Part shown: positions 48,177-59,317 of the stretch, piece after piece | Position numbering within the stretch: position 1 is the stretch's first letter | Layout: each line of letters begins with the position of its first letter | NCBI GenBank assembly: GCA_963693315.1 | Contig: OY856186.1 | Coordinates: 305,303,879 to 305,367,878 of the forward strand | Origin: Diogma glabrata | Lineage: Eukaryota > Arthropoda > Insecta > Diptera > Cylindrotomidae | DNA length: 64,000 nucleotides | Direction of reading: 5' to 3' | Translations under genes and position numbers: made by a program | The notes under the pieces: generated by a model | The model's input: the letters and a program-made list of their open reading frames with translations, nothing else | Database searches by the model: none | Told to the model about the DNA's origin: nothing

Positions 48177-48500
48177 CACTGAAAGAAAAAACAATTCCAA
48201 ATGAGGTTGCTCTAACCAAAATTAGTTTGTTATAATAGATTGATTGTTCTGACAGACAAAATTCAAATACAGCAACTTAGAATCATTTGTTAGAAACAAA
48301 TTTGGTTTAAACAACCGAAATTTACTAATATCAACTGATTCATTCGTCTGTAGATCTCTGAAAAATTCATAATTTTTCGGTTAGTTAAGGTGACCAAAGT
48401 CTTTGCATTATAATCTGGTATATCAACTATATTTTGGTTACTTTTATTGAAAAGAAAGTTATCATTTCCAAATAAGTTTGAGTTTTTTCTTTTTGAGCTT
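48177..48500. mobile_element. Probable MITE with CACTGAAAGAAAAAAC-like ends
   Basis: CACTGAAAGAAAAAAC after TA on the left, GTTTTTTCTTTTTGAG on the right. Further inside, CCAAATGAGGTT pairs loosely with CCAAATAAGTTT-type complement. Non-coding. Confidence 0.5.
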
Positions 48501-48623
48501 ATTTTGTAAATATTGCTTTGTGCGAACTCACAAATATTTGACAGAACAAAGTTTTTGGTGAAGATGAAATTTGTAAATCTTAATATTTATGTTTGCTGTT
48601 AATAAATATGTATAATATATATT

Positions 48624-49144
48624 GGGTGACCATTTTTTTTTCTTAGTGAAATCAGTACAAAATTTTAAGAGTTAAAATATGTACTATCCTTAGTCTCACC
48701 TAACCTATGTTTCTTCTAAGTCGAAAGGTAAATGTGTAAAGCGAAGTAGAAAAATCTGGTTTTCATTTTTTTAGTAGTTTTAAGGAAATTATGTTGAGAC
48801 CAACACCAGTAGTTTGTAAAATACAACTTTCCGCCACGATTGCTTGGGAAAACACAGGGTTAGAATTTTGATATATATTTTCCGTGGGTAACTGCTACAA
48901 TTTAAAAATAAAAGTATTTTTTTCAAGTAATTTTTATTACAAGCTCATACCAAACGATAACTTATATAGTTTTATTTCCATATTTAAATTGAAGCTTAAA
49001 TGAAAATTTAGCAATTTTCTAAAAAATCAGTACTTTCAGTACATAATATTAGAAATCAGTAAAAATCAGTACCGCATATGTCTATCAGTACAGAAGCTAG
49101 AAAATCAGTAATGTTCTGATAAATTCAGTACGAATGGTCACTCT
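48624..49144. mobile_element. Inverted-repeat element with ATCAGTAC subterminal motifs
   Basis: Ends GGGTGACCATT and the complement of AGAGTGACCATTCGTAC. Near both ends, and especially at 49020-49130, the motif (A)TCAGTAC is repeated at least six times. Non-coding, 521 bp. Such repeated subterminal motifs are typical transposase binding sites in hAT- or P-like elements. The superfamily is unresolved. Confidence 0.65.
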
Positions 49145-49413
49145 AAATATATATACTAATATAAATATTACTTTGGCACATAAAAAAACTTCTGTAATAA
49201 ATTGTTGTTCCTTCTGAAATAATTTGTTATGCCTACTGTCACAATTTGATGATGCTAAAAAGCTATGCCAAATTTTGACGTTTCGTTATGGTGAATATAA
49301 ATTCCAAAAGTCAAAATTTTGACAGTTAATATTTGTCATCTGTCATTATTTCGTTAGTTCGCACACAACATATTTCGTAATTTATTGCTAAAATTTTGAA
49401 GAACAGAATCATT

Positions 49414-49564
49414 AAGCAGGCTACAGACCTTCAATCAATTTGTCAATCAATTGAAAACGAAAATAAACGAAAAAAAATTTAGGGGATTTTTACACTAAAT
49501 TTTATTTCGTTTATTTTCGTTTTCGAATTGATTGACAAATTGATTGAAGGTATGTAGCCTGCTT
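49414..49564. mobile_element. Foldback MITE, 151 bp
   Basis: Arms of about 68 bp, starting AAGCAGGCTACAGACCTTCA and ending with the complement, enclose GGGATTTTTACA. The pairing includes CAATCAATTTGTCAATCAAT with few mismatches. Confidence 0.9.
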
Positions 49565-49671
49565 TATATCAATATTAACATATACCTTCTATAACATTTT
49601 AATTGCACTTTATTGTTTTGCAAAGGAAATTTGTTTCCTCTCTTCTCTATGTTTTTTTATTTTAACATTAT

Positions 49672-51325
49672 GGGTTATACCCATGGTAAAATGAAAATAA
49701 GGTATTCTCACTAGAGTGACAGCGATGCCATTTTGATTTTGATTGACGTCATTCAGAGTTTTATATATGTAATACGTTTGTTGTTATTATGAATGAGAAA
49801 AGCTATTGTTTTTAAATTAAAAATATATTTAGTATGATTTATAAGTTAATTTTTTAGTTAATGAAATGATTGAAATTAATTCATTAACTAATTAATGAAC
49901 TTTAGTATTTGTTTTACTATTAAAACATATACAAATTTAAATGCCGAACTACGTTAAAACCTGCAAAAGTTTTCAACAAATGTGAAAAATCATACTCAAA
50001 ACATAATGTTTTTTTAATTTCCAGAAAAATAAATCAATTTGTAGTGGATAGAATCATGATGTGGAAAAAGAAAATGTTCGTATTTATTATAAGATATTTT
50101 GTTTCTTACACTTCACTGAAAATGATTGGACTTTAAGAGACAAACTTTTAAATACTCTAATGAGTAAAAGATCGTTGAAAGTGGAACCTCATCTTAGAAC
50201 ATACAAGGAAGTGGTTACTTCCAATATTTGCACATCTAAAGGAACGCACATCCAAATCGCTCGAAAAGAAACGTGCTATTGCTAGTACTTGATCAATTTG
50301 ACTTCAAGAGTTTCCATTCGGTTTAAAAACATAAGTCTGCTTATGAATCGATCGATGCGAAAAGAAAGTACTGGCAATTCTCAAATTATTTGATAATGCA
50401 AACTCAATCATTCTCTCACCATTATCATTTTTGGTGTTGATTTCATAACCTCCTCCAGTGCTATGTAGAAAATATTGACGGTCTTAGCTTCAGTAGGTGC
50501 ATGCAAAGCAATAAGAGAAATATTGTTTTATGTACCGCGTACCCCTAAGTAGCAAATCCTCTCATTGACCAGGATGAATTTCAACACGGCTTCTTGTATG
50601 CGTGCACCAACAAGGAAATCAGTACTAAATTCATTTCGACAAGAATGACCACTACTGCATAAAGAGTGACTATTCGAGTTTTGTTTTCCGATTATTGGCT
50701 GTCTAATTTCTTGCAGAGAAATGATATCCATTCTATGCCTCTCATCCTCTGTTTCTAGTCTTATTAAAGCATCATGAGCGATCAGGCTGCACACGTTTCA
50801 CGTTCCGATTCGGTAGTTTGGTTCTTTCTCACGTCCAGGTAAAACTTCTGTTGTTTTGTTAATGTCTGGTATTCTTTTTTTGGTTATCAAATTTAACAAA
50901 GCTTTTTTTTCGGAGTGATGGTATTAACCTCAGTCCCAACCCAAATTTTCGTTAATGGTTCTGTTATGATGTTAAGGTTATAAGAAGTTTTAAGGCGCCA
51001 ATTCGCCGGGATGTAGCGTAATAGACTAAGCAGTTTTTCTCTGCTTGTCTCCGATACACCGACCTAATTCTGTATGCATTACCCCTGCAGCATGGCATGG
51101 ACGTCGAATTTCCCACCCTGTAAAACGTTCTTTAGAGTTAGAAAACTAAATAAACAAATTGTTAATGAAAAAAATAAGGAAAACCATAATGTAAAAATTG
51201 TGTTTTCTCTAATTTTCAAATTAAAACATTTTTTGTTTCTTTATATTTACGCTGGATGACGTCACACAAAATTTTCGATTAGCTGTCAAGAATACCTTAT
51301 ATTCGTTATACCATGGGTTATACCC
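49672..51325. mobile_element. Inverted-repeat element enclosing an RTE-type LINE fragment
   Basis: Left end GGGTTATACCCATGG, then AATAAGGTATTCT and GACGTCAT. The right end has the complementary series (GATGACGTCA, AGAATACCTTAT, CCATGGGTTATACCC). Arms are about 75 bp and diverged. The interior is mainly a minus-strand LINE endonuclease remnant, so it is either a transposon that took up LINE sequence or one into which the LINE inserted. Confidence 0.65.
50160..50880 (-). pseudogene. RTE/CFDP2-like LINE endonuclease remnant
   Basis: On the minus strand from 50880: NYRIGT, a stop where Trp is expected, NVCSLIA, then RHRMDIISLQEIRQPI, RNEFSTDFLVGARIQEAV, NERICYLGVRG, NISLIALHAPTEAK, HKQTYVFKPNGNS, SQIDQVLAIA and DVRSFRCANIGSNHF. 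This is the ordered series of AP-endonuclease motifs of RTE-type LINEs and the host protein CFDP2 derived from them. Stops and deletions make it inactive. The reverse transcriptase part is absent. The plus-strand frame at 50061-50285 is its shadow. Confidence 0.85.
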
Positions 51326-51488
51326 AAAGGTTTTATTTTTTAATAAATTTACTACTAAACCAAAATAGAATATTTTTTTGTTATGATTTAAACAATAGTT
51401 TTTAAACAATACAAATTTTAGGTATCTATTGTGTCATAAAATAAGTGTTAATAAAACATTAAAATAACAAGGAAATTATAAATATATT

Positions 51489-51635
51489 AGTGTATTCTTT
51501 TCAACTGTACCGAACAAATTTCAGTACAGTTCCAACACCGAATTATTTTTTTTGTATGGAAATTCATTCCAAAAGAATACAAAATTCGATAATTCAGTGT
51601 TGGAACTTGTTAGGTACAATCGAAAAGAATTCACT
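51489..51635. mobile_element. Palindromic MITE
   Basis: AGTGTATTCTTTTCAACTGT and the complement of AGTGAATTCTTTTCGATTGT form the ends. TTCCAACACCGAATTAT inside pairs with its near complement. 147 bp, non-coding. Confidence 0.8.
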
Positions 51636-51739
51636 ATATGTTTATTGAAACATTTTGTTTACAGGTATAAATTATGAAATTACGAAAATAATGGAAATCT
51701 ACAAAAATATACCTATTTGAAAAAAACGGTTAACGGTTA

Positions 51740-52457
51740 AGCTGCGTTTTTTTCATTTGGGTCAGGGTCAAGGTCTAGATCAACTCTATTTTTTACATGT
51801 AAAAACAACAACAACTTAACCCAGATATTTATCTGGGTCTAGATCAATGATCTAAATATTTTGGTTACATAAAATTGCAAGAGATGGCAAAACGTAGGTT
51901 TTGATTTTATAAGGTTGGTATGGTTATTTTAAAACTTATAAATGCCAAAGAAAATTTATCCAAAATAAAAAAACTGTCAAAGATACTTAGTTAAATTTGT
52001 TTAAAATCAATTTTAATATGATTTGTTTTCAACATGATTTCAATAAATTTGCTTAAAATTAATTTTAAAGCAATATCTACGATATAAAATCCATATTTTT
52101 TAAAGAATAGATGTTTACAATTTTTTATTAATTATCAATTATTTTATTTCATTTTATTTCACGCCATTTGCAATAATCAATGAACATTGCCATATGTAAA
52201 AAAATGGATTAGTATTTCTGATTAAATTTTTTGAATTTTTTTATATGAAGTTTTATTTTTCAAGAGACGTTAAATATTTTTTGAATTTTTTTTTATATTG
52301 AGTTTTAATTTCAAAATGGCGCTACAAGTTTACAATTTTTTTTTCTGCTCAGCTCAGTGTTGCCAACAATTTAAAATATAATATTTTTTTTCTTTGCGTG
52401 ACCCAGATCGTTTTTTTTTCAAACCTTGACCCTGAACCAAATGAAAAAAACGCAGCT
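51740..52457. mobile_element. Non-autonomous DNA transposon with 33-bp inverted ends
   Basis: AGCTGCGTTTTTTTCATTTG and the next GTCAGGGTCAAGG on the left match the right end with one mismatch. 718 bp, no gene. Inside are GATCTAGATC-type motifs near the left end (GTCTAGATCA twice) and GTGACCCAGATC at the right. Confidence 0.85.
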
Positions 52458-52771
52458 ATTATTTATTTAAGAAAAATAGAAAAGAAAACGGAAGGATGGA
52501 TAATAAAATATCAAAAAATAAATTATTTCTTTCTTTGGACAAGTATAAATCAACCAAAAAAATAATACTTCTCATTTTTCTAACTCTAGGTAGTGTTCTG
52601 ATAATAAATGTTCGAAGTTATTTTGCGCATAACTTAGTTCTAATGTTGTAGTTTTGTGATAAAGTGATCGTTCTTCAATTTTCTTAAAATATTAGTAGTT
52701 TTGTGAAAAAGTGATAAGTTTCCTTAAAAAATTAGTAGTTTTGTAATAAACTAATAATTCTTGTTAAAAAT
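52458..52771. other. Putative promoter and leader of the next gene
   Basis: AT-rich, no ORF. The motif TTAGTAGTTTTGTGA recurs three times (about 52647-52745) just before the ATG. Confidence 0.35.
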
Positions 52772-54031
52772 GTCAGTATATATAAATACAATTTTCCAAA
52801 ACAAACCAGGAATAATAAAAATATCTCCTCTTTGTTCAGATGATTCTTCCAAAAATATTAAATTGAAAGATTTTATAAGATGTGGTTAGTATAGTGATTA
52901 AAATTTTAGGTAATTTTTTGTAAACATAAAATCTGTTTGGAGTGAAAAGTTATTATAACATCCAAGAAAATATTAAGTTTTTGGACAATAGCACATCAAG
53001 TATTATTCCAGATAACCAGCTTGTAGAGTATGTGGAGCAATACCGTTCATCAGCTGGCTGGATTTTAAAAGTTGAACTGAAAGAAGCCTTTGAAATAATA
53101 GGCAAAATTAATTTAGTAGTATCAGTTTATTAGCTTATATCATTTTATTTATATAACATTTGCTTGGTAAAATTATATAAATTTATATACGTGCTGTACA
53201 AGTTAAACGTATTATGTAATTACAGAGCCAATAAGCCAAATTTTAGACAGAAAAATATCTGATTCGCCACAAATCGATTTACTAAGCGTAGCGGAGTTAC
53301 CTACAGCTGAACCAACAGAAGTTCTAAGTTTTGTTGACATAACGAAACCTTCAGGTTCGACAAATTATGAATTAACCGTGCCGTACAGAACAACTTCTTG
53401 TCATGATGAGAATGATTTCATAGACCATACACGGGAAAGATTTGTTAGAGATAACTTAACTGCAGAGGTGTTTATCGAATTTATACAATTATGTATATAA
53501 CTCACATAAATTATTTCTTTCTAGAAACTAAAATCGTTGGAAGATATTGATTTCAAAATAATTTATAATCTTTACCAACGATCAACGAGTAAAGAATTAT
53601 CGAATGCGCATCAAGTAAAGCTATCAAAAATAGTAATCGAGCTTGTTTTATCGGAAGATGTGGATCTTGGGTATGATTTTATCAAATTTAATTTAAAAAT
53701 AACAAATGCTAATTTTATTTACGCTTATTTACTTTCATCATAATAGATTAAATAGATACAGTTTTATGTATTTATCGGATATTGTATGTCAAGTGTTCAA
53801 GGCAGAAAAACGAGAAATATACTGCACTGCTGCACTAAAAGGACAAAAGCCTTCAGGAAAATTGTATGATGCATACTGCAATTACCGAAAACAACTATCC
53901 ACTGCGGCTATAATTCAAAGAAGAACATACACAACTAAATTATTATCCTCTACATCTACATCAATAACAGAACCTGGTTTGTATACTTCATATAACCTAA
54001 TTTTTCTACCTTTAAAAAAGATTCAAAAATA
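52772..54031 (+). CDS. Spliced uncharacterised protein with C-terminal SGKLYDAY motif
   Basis: Exons on the plus strand: about 52772-52881 (MSVYINTIFQNKPGIIKIS, KLKDFIRCG), about 52942-53115 (YNIQENIKFLDNS, LVEYVEQYRSSAGWIL), 53226-53467 (LDRKISDSPQIDLLSVAELP, VPYRTTSCHDENDF), 53525-53669 (LKSLEDIDFKIIYNLYQRS, QVKLSKIVIELVLSEDVDLG) and 53747-54031 (LNRYSFMYLSDIVCQVFKAE, KPSGKLYDAYCNYRKQL). Introns are 60-110 nt. The ending resembles a widespread uncharacterised domain of many predicted insect and cnidarian proteins, often in repeated copies. It lies 1.7 kb before the second TNP2-like transposase, same strand, and could be a third gene of that element. No frameshift is obvious, but exon 2/3 phase is uncertain. 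Confidence 0.6.
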
Positions 54032-55758
54032 AATATTAAAATTATTTTGCAAATCATTATTTATTTTTAAGCAAATATATTAATAAATAATAACGCTCTT
54101 AATTGAAATAATAATTTGATAACATTTTAATGTATTTTAGAGAAGATCGATATTTTCATTGATTTACAATATGTAAAAACGAATACGGAAAACAAAGAAT
54201 TTTAATTACATTCAATTTCAATTTCAATTCGAATTTCAATTTCAATTACATTTACGTCATAAAACAGCTACATTTTTTTTTCCAAAAAATTGGCTAAAAA
54301 ATAAATGAAATCATTTTTTGACACACTTGACAACATTTTTTTGACTTAAACTTATAATGCCATAATTCTTAATAATAATAATAAAATTTCATTTCAAACA
54401 AACAATTTTATTTTTTCCAAAAAATTGGGTAAAAATAAAAAAAAATTTCTCTTTTGACACACTTGACAATATTTTTTTGACAAACTTATAATGCCATAAT
54501 TCTCAATAATAATAATAAAACTTCATTTCAAACAAACAATTAATTTTATTTTTTTTCCAAAAAATTAGGTAAAAAAATAAATAAAAATCTTTCTTTTGAC
54601 ACACTTGACAACATTTTTTTGACAAGCTTATAATGCAATAATCTAGTTTTTGATCTCACATACCAATCCCGACCATCAAGATTTCTCCAAATTGAATGTT
54701 CCTACTCGTAATCACTTAAAATGAACGTTTTTTGAGCCAAAAATATGAAAATTTGCTATTTTTGACACACATAACGATTTTTTTGACACACTTCCGGTAC
54801 AGTTATCGTCTCTTGAGTATACCTATTTTTAGAAAAAAAATTTTGAAATCCCTCCAGCGGTTTTCCCTGTAGCGTAGGTAATGACGGCCGGCCAGCCGGC
54901 CTACAGAGACAGATTTTTTTTTGCTTTTTAAGAATCAGGAGGTCCTAAAACGTCGAGAAATGTCAAAAAAAGTGGGGGTAAGAATTTCACTTTGAGCTCA
55001 TGAATGTAATACTTAGGTCTTTCAGACCGAAGTAATGTTTTCCGATTATAAAAATATTTATTTAAGATAGGTAGTCTGTACTTTCACGGTTATTTTACAT
55101 TACAAAATTTTAGTATTGTTTTGGGAAGTCTATCGAAAATTCAAACTGATTTTTATTCATGTTAAAATCGCATCATTTGAGGAAGTAATTTCAACTATTA
55201 GTTAGTAGTGAAAGTAGTGAAAGTGAGTGAAAAAAAATTAAAAATTTTAAAACTAAAATTTTACTAAATTAGTAATACTAATTACTACTAGTTATTTTGT
55301 AATTTATTCGGATTTTCCACAAAACGTAAGTAAAGTGTTAAATTATAAAATTATGTGCTTTGTATGGGTAAAAAAAAGTATGGATAAATCAATTATAAAT
55401 GTGCTTTGCTTAGTTTGAATTTGCTGAATTTGAAATAAGCATACATTGAATGGGGTCGGCACATAATTTTGTTTTAGAAATTTCTGGTTTTACAAAGTAT
55501 GTTGTTTGATAGCGTTTCGTCGTGTTCTGGATAACCACTGTTGAACCAACTTCCCACAAATTTATTTATTTGTTTTCTCAAATAGAGAGAATATAATCTT
55601 AAATCATTCTAACTAGAATCTGGTTATTCAGTACAAAACGGATGAAATGTATCTTTGTTGGATAATTGTATTTTATTATTTACTCCTTTTTTATATCGTT
55701 ATTGTGAACAAAATAATGATCAACATTAGCAAACACACATTCGATCAAAGCGTTAATT
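54032..55758. other. Non-coding region with tandem repeats
   Basis: Besides the array at 54260-54650, a segment at 54800-55000 contains GTAGCGTAGGTAATGACGGC and the GC-rich GGCCGGCCAGCCGGCC. Near 55210-55300 lie short AGTGAAAGTAGTGAAAG repeats. No gene seen. Confidence 0.5.
54260..54650 (+). repeat. Tandem repeat, about 125-bp unit
   Basis: Three units with TTTTTTTTCCAAAAAATT, TTTTTGACACACTTGACAA, ACTTATAATGCCATAATTC and TTTCAAACAAACAATT. Confidence 0.9.
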
Positions 55759-57480
55759 TTGGACAAAGACGCTCACGATCATGAAGTGAATGTGGAAGAG
55801 CCGAATGAAATATTTCAAGGTTTTGAAGTTGAAGTTGCCTACAATCAATCAAATGAACATCATAAGCAAATTTTAGATTTAGAAAATGATGATGATTTTG
55901 TAAATGTGACAGACGAATGTAATAATTTTAGCATTGCTGAGTTCCTCCTCAATTGGGCACCAAAATATAATATCAAAGTGAACGCTGTTAACGAACTTTT
56001 ATCGTTTTTAAAAAATTCACTAGCTTCCTAGGTTCCATTAGATAGCCGAACCCTTTTAAAAACCCTTCAAAATAGAGAAACACTAGACTGTCCGCCAGGG
56101 AAATATGTTCACGTTGATTTAAGGTCAAACTTGGATAACCTGTTAATTAAACATCAGAAAGTCTCTCTATTGGAATTAGATATTAATATTGATGGCGTTC
56201 CAATTACTAAAAGTAATAGGAGTTGTTTCGTTATTTTGGTTGTTTAAAATGTACAGTAGAAGGGAAGTTTGTAAAAAACAGAATGGTGTTTGCAATTGAG
56301 AAACACTCTGGATTGCGAACTATAACGAGTCTGTTAGGCAAAGAACACAGGCGGAACATCATAAACTCGACTCCATTTTGGAAGAACTTCCAATCGATAT
56401 AGTTCGACAATTTCCTCTAGAATATTTACATTTAGTTTGTTTAGGGGTTGTCAAAAAATTAATTCAAATGTGGTTGAGTGGTGACTCAAACTCTCTTCTA
56501 TCAAACATAGAAGTCCAAAAAATTTCTGACAATCTGAAATCAATATCTGTAAGTCAACCTTCTGATTTCCAGCGTAGTATTAGACCATTAATTGATTTTG
56601 GTTATTTTAAAGGTTCAGAATTAAGAGTATTTCTCCTATATTCGGGTCGTTTTGTTTTAAAAGATTTAATTTCCAAAGAAAAATACAACCATTTTATGCT
56701 ATTACACGTAGAAATTGTGTTATTATGCCATAACAAATATTCTAAAACTAAACTGGAAGTTGCCGATAAAATTTTAAAACAATTTATTAATGGTACTAGC
56801 TCTTTATATGGACGACATCATATAACTTATAACATGCATTTTTTAACACATTTAACCGAAGATGTAAAACATTTCGGAAATTTAGATCAATTTTCTGCCT
56901 TTGCTTTTAAAAGTTTTATGTGTGTTATTAAACGTCTTCTAAGAAAACCTAATCAACCATTGGCCTAAATCTGTAATAGAATTTTTGAAATAAATAATGC
57001 TAATATTATCAATTATAAAAAAAAATTCCGAAGAAATCTTATCCAATACTGCACAGAAAATTTTTTAAAGATAATAAAGTATTCTTCAATGAAATTTTGT
57101 ATGGAAATTTTGAGATTAAAAACGATAGCAGAAATTGTTGGATGTTGACGAAAGCTAAAACTATAGTAAAATTTGTATGCGTGGAAGCAATTAAAAATGA
57201 AATATTCATTTGGTGTAAAGAAGCAACGGATGCGACAGATTTTTATAGTTTCCCTATTCGGTCAAGTAAACTTGATATTTGTGAAGCAACGTTTTCAGAT
57301 GGACCTGAAAAACAATTCCAAACTAACGAGATTGAAACTAAAATGTTTGCATTGAGCCGGAAAGATACGTATTTTTTCCAATACTCCATTCATTTTAAAA
57401 ATGTAGGTGATATTTTCACTATTGGAAATCTTAAAAATTTATGTAATTTTCTATGTAATATAAATTTTAGATATATGTAA
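55759..57480 (+). pseudogene. Second, decayed TNP2-like transposase copy
   Basis: Homologous to the transposase at 14939-16881 but in the opposite orientation. Pieces in order: SIAEFLLNWAPKYNIKVNAV and NELLSFLK (to 56031); LDSRTLLKTL, INIDGVPITKS (to about 56220); a deletion that removes the CDAPA segment; LPIDIVRQFPLEYLHLVCLG, ELRVFLLYSGRFVLKDL, HFLTHLTEDVKHFG (56378-56968); and a C-terminal part with FEIKNDSRNCWMLT (to 57480). Stops and frameshifts occur at 56031, 56230, 56968 and 57000-57097. It is diverged at most positions, so the copies belong to different subfamilies. No terminal inverted repeats were found. Confidence 0.85.
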
Positions 57481-57526
57481 CATCTTAATTACTCGTATGT
57501 TACTAACACAATCTTATTTATTTTAG

Positions 57527-58663
57527 AAAATCAATGCTGTCCTTGAAACGATTTCCGATGACCAGGAAAAGAAAGTTTCGGTTATTTTACAAAAGTGGGT
57601 TGTTAAAAAATTTGTTTAATGGCCTTCTTAGTATAAAAGAGCCCTGACAAACCAATTAGAAATTGAACCGTCGTGGGAAAAGTACCAATGCCGTATTTTA
57701 AAACAAAATATCAACTCTTTTAGTGAGGCGAAGAGAGTTGAAAAGCATTTTGAAACTTATTCGAATTCTGAAAATGAATTTTATAATTCAAGAAAAAGGC
57801 CGAAATTCACATTTACTGACTGCAATGAGGATTTCGATACATCAAAAATCGAAAAACCTCTCCTCCGGTAAACTTGGAAACATTGCCATCTTTAGTACCA
57901 ATACAACGAGATAACTATAGTAATAATAGTACAATTTTTTTAGATAATACATCAAAGAAACTTCCTTTTGCTGGAAAACCAGATGACGTAGCGTCAAATT
58001 AAATTATGATTTTAGAGGATAATGTTACCCCAATCATAAATGAATCATTTATGATTGAACAAACATCAAATGAGTCAATCCAGATTTATATTAATGATTT
58101 TGAGGACCACATCAGATCGACTTCAGTCCAACAGATCACTGCATCTTTAGATGAAATCCCGAGTACTCCAATCTTTAGAAGTAATCGTTTCATTAAAGAA
58201 AGCGAAACAGATTTAGTAGTCCAAAAAATTGAAAAACTCGAGGAAGACGTAAGAATCATTAAAGCAAATCAACTGAAAATTCTAAAAAACCAAGAAGATA
58301 TTATTAACAATAAAATTATAACCAAAAAGTGCCTTGAGAATTTATTGGTAACAATAAGAAAATCAGAACGCAAAATAATAAAAAATAAGACGTTTGTGTT
58401 GCCTAAAATGCCAATAACCAAGGTGGAAGAGCTATCAAACTTTAATTCTCATCTAATGAACAAAGAATACATGGAGCAAATGGTAAAATTGTTAAATTCA
58501 CATATAAATATTTATTTTATTTAAATGTATATTTATATCATTTCAGATTCTATACTTCTTCAATTTTAAAGCAAACAACACAAATAAAACATTTAAAAAT
58601 ATAATGGAACATATGTTAAGTGATGAGTTGACAACAAAATATTCTTGGTCCGGACAGTCATAG
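57527..58663 (+). pseudogene. Second copy of the DUF4806-like gene
   Basis: Follows the transposase copy in the same order as at 13-17 kb. After a TTTTAG acceptor at 57526: INAVLETISDDQEKKVSV with LQKWVVKKF, matching exon 1 of the first copy. Then come an acidic or basic middle, the 58006-58524 frame with VVQKIEKLEEDVRIIKANQ (coiled coil) and KTFVLPKMPITKVEELS, an intron of about 50 nt, and the DUF4806 ending MLSDELTTKYSWSGQS, stop at 58663. Two in-frame stops near 57620 and 57905-57915. The last two exons are well kept relative to the first copy. Confidence 0.75.
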
Positions 58664-59317
58664 CTTTCGAAAGTTTTCATATATATTATTATTTATTATT
58701 TAATTAAGTTATTTTTTAGGTTTTTATTTAAAATAGTTTTTTTTGCTTATTTTGAACAAGTATTTTGAAACTTTGATAACATTTTATCACATAACTTATA
58801 ATACTACTACTAACTTATAATACTATATATAATATACATACATATATCTATACATATTGAGAAATTTTGCTCAAGAGACCATAGCTCTAAGTCGGATTTG
58901 GAGCCCCCCAAAATTTCAAAATAGATATTTTTCCATATATACATAGAACAATTTAATTAAATTCGTCATAAAATCGGATAGAATTATAGTAGATTTCTCA
59001 ATCTGGGCTTGTTTGAAAGGTATTTTCACCTTTCAGAATCTGTATTGATACCTGTAGAATAAGTCGTCAATGGCAGCATTGTTCAATTGAACAACTTTGT
59101 AGCACTGAATAATGACGTTACAAAATAATGACGTTTACCAACACTAAACGTTGCCAAGCTTGCTTTTCCTTCTTCCTTAATCGTTCATCATGCAATGCGC
59201 ACGCAGTTTGCCAAAATACTTAAATAAAAACTCGGTTATCACAATACCAATATTTTTTTTTATTTTTAAATTTAGTGTGACATAATCAAAAAGTGCAGTG
59301 ATAATATCAAAGTTATT
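58664..59317. other. No gene seen
   Basis: AT-rich sequence, simple TATACATA repeats near 58820, then a segment with GTCGGATTTGGAGCCCCCCA. From about 59200 it may be the promoter side of the next ORF. Confidence 0.5.

Noticed and set aside
50061..50285. 74-codon plus-strand ORF
   Set aside because: It is the reverse strand of a recognisable LINE endonuclease segment.
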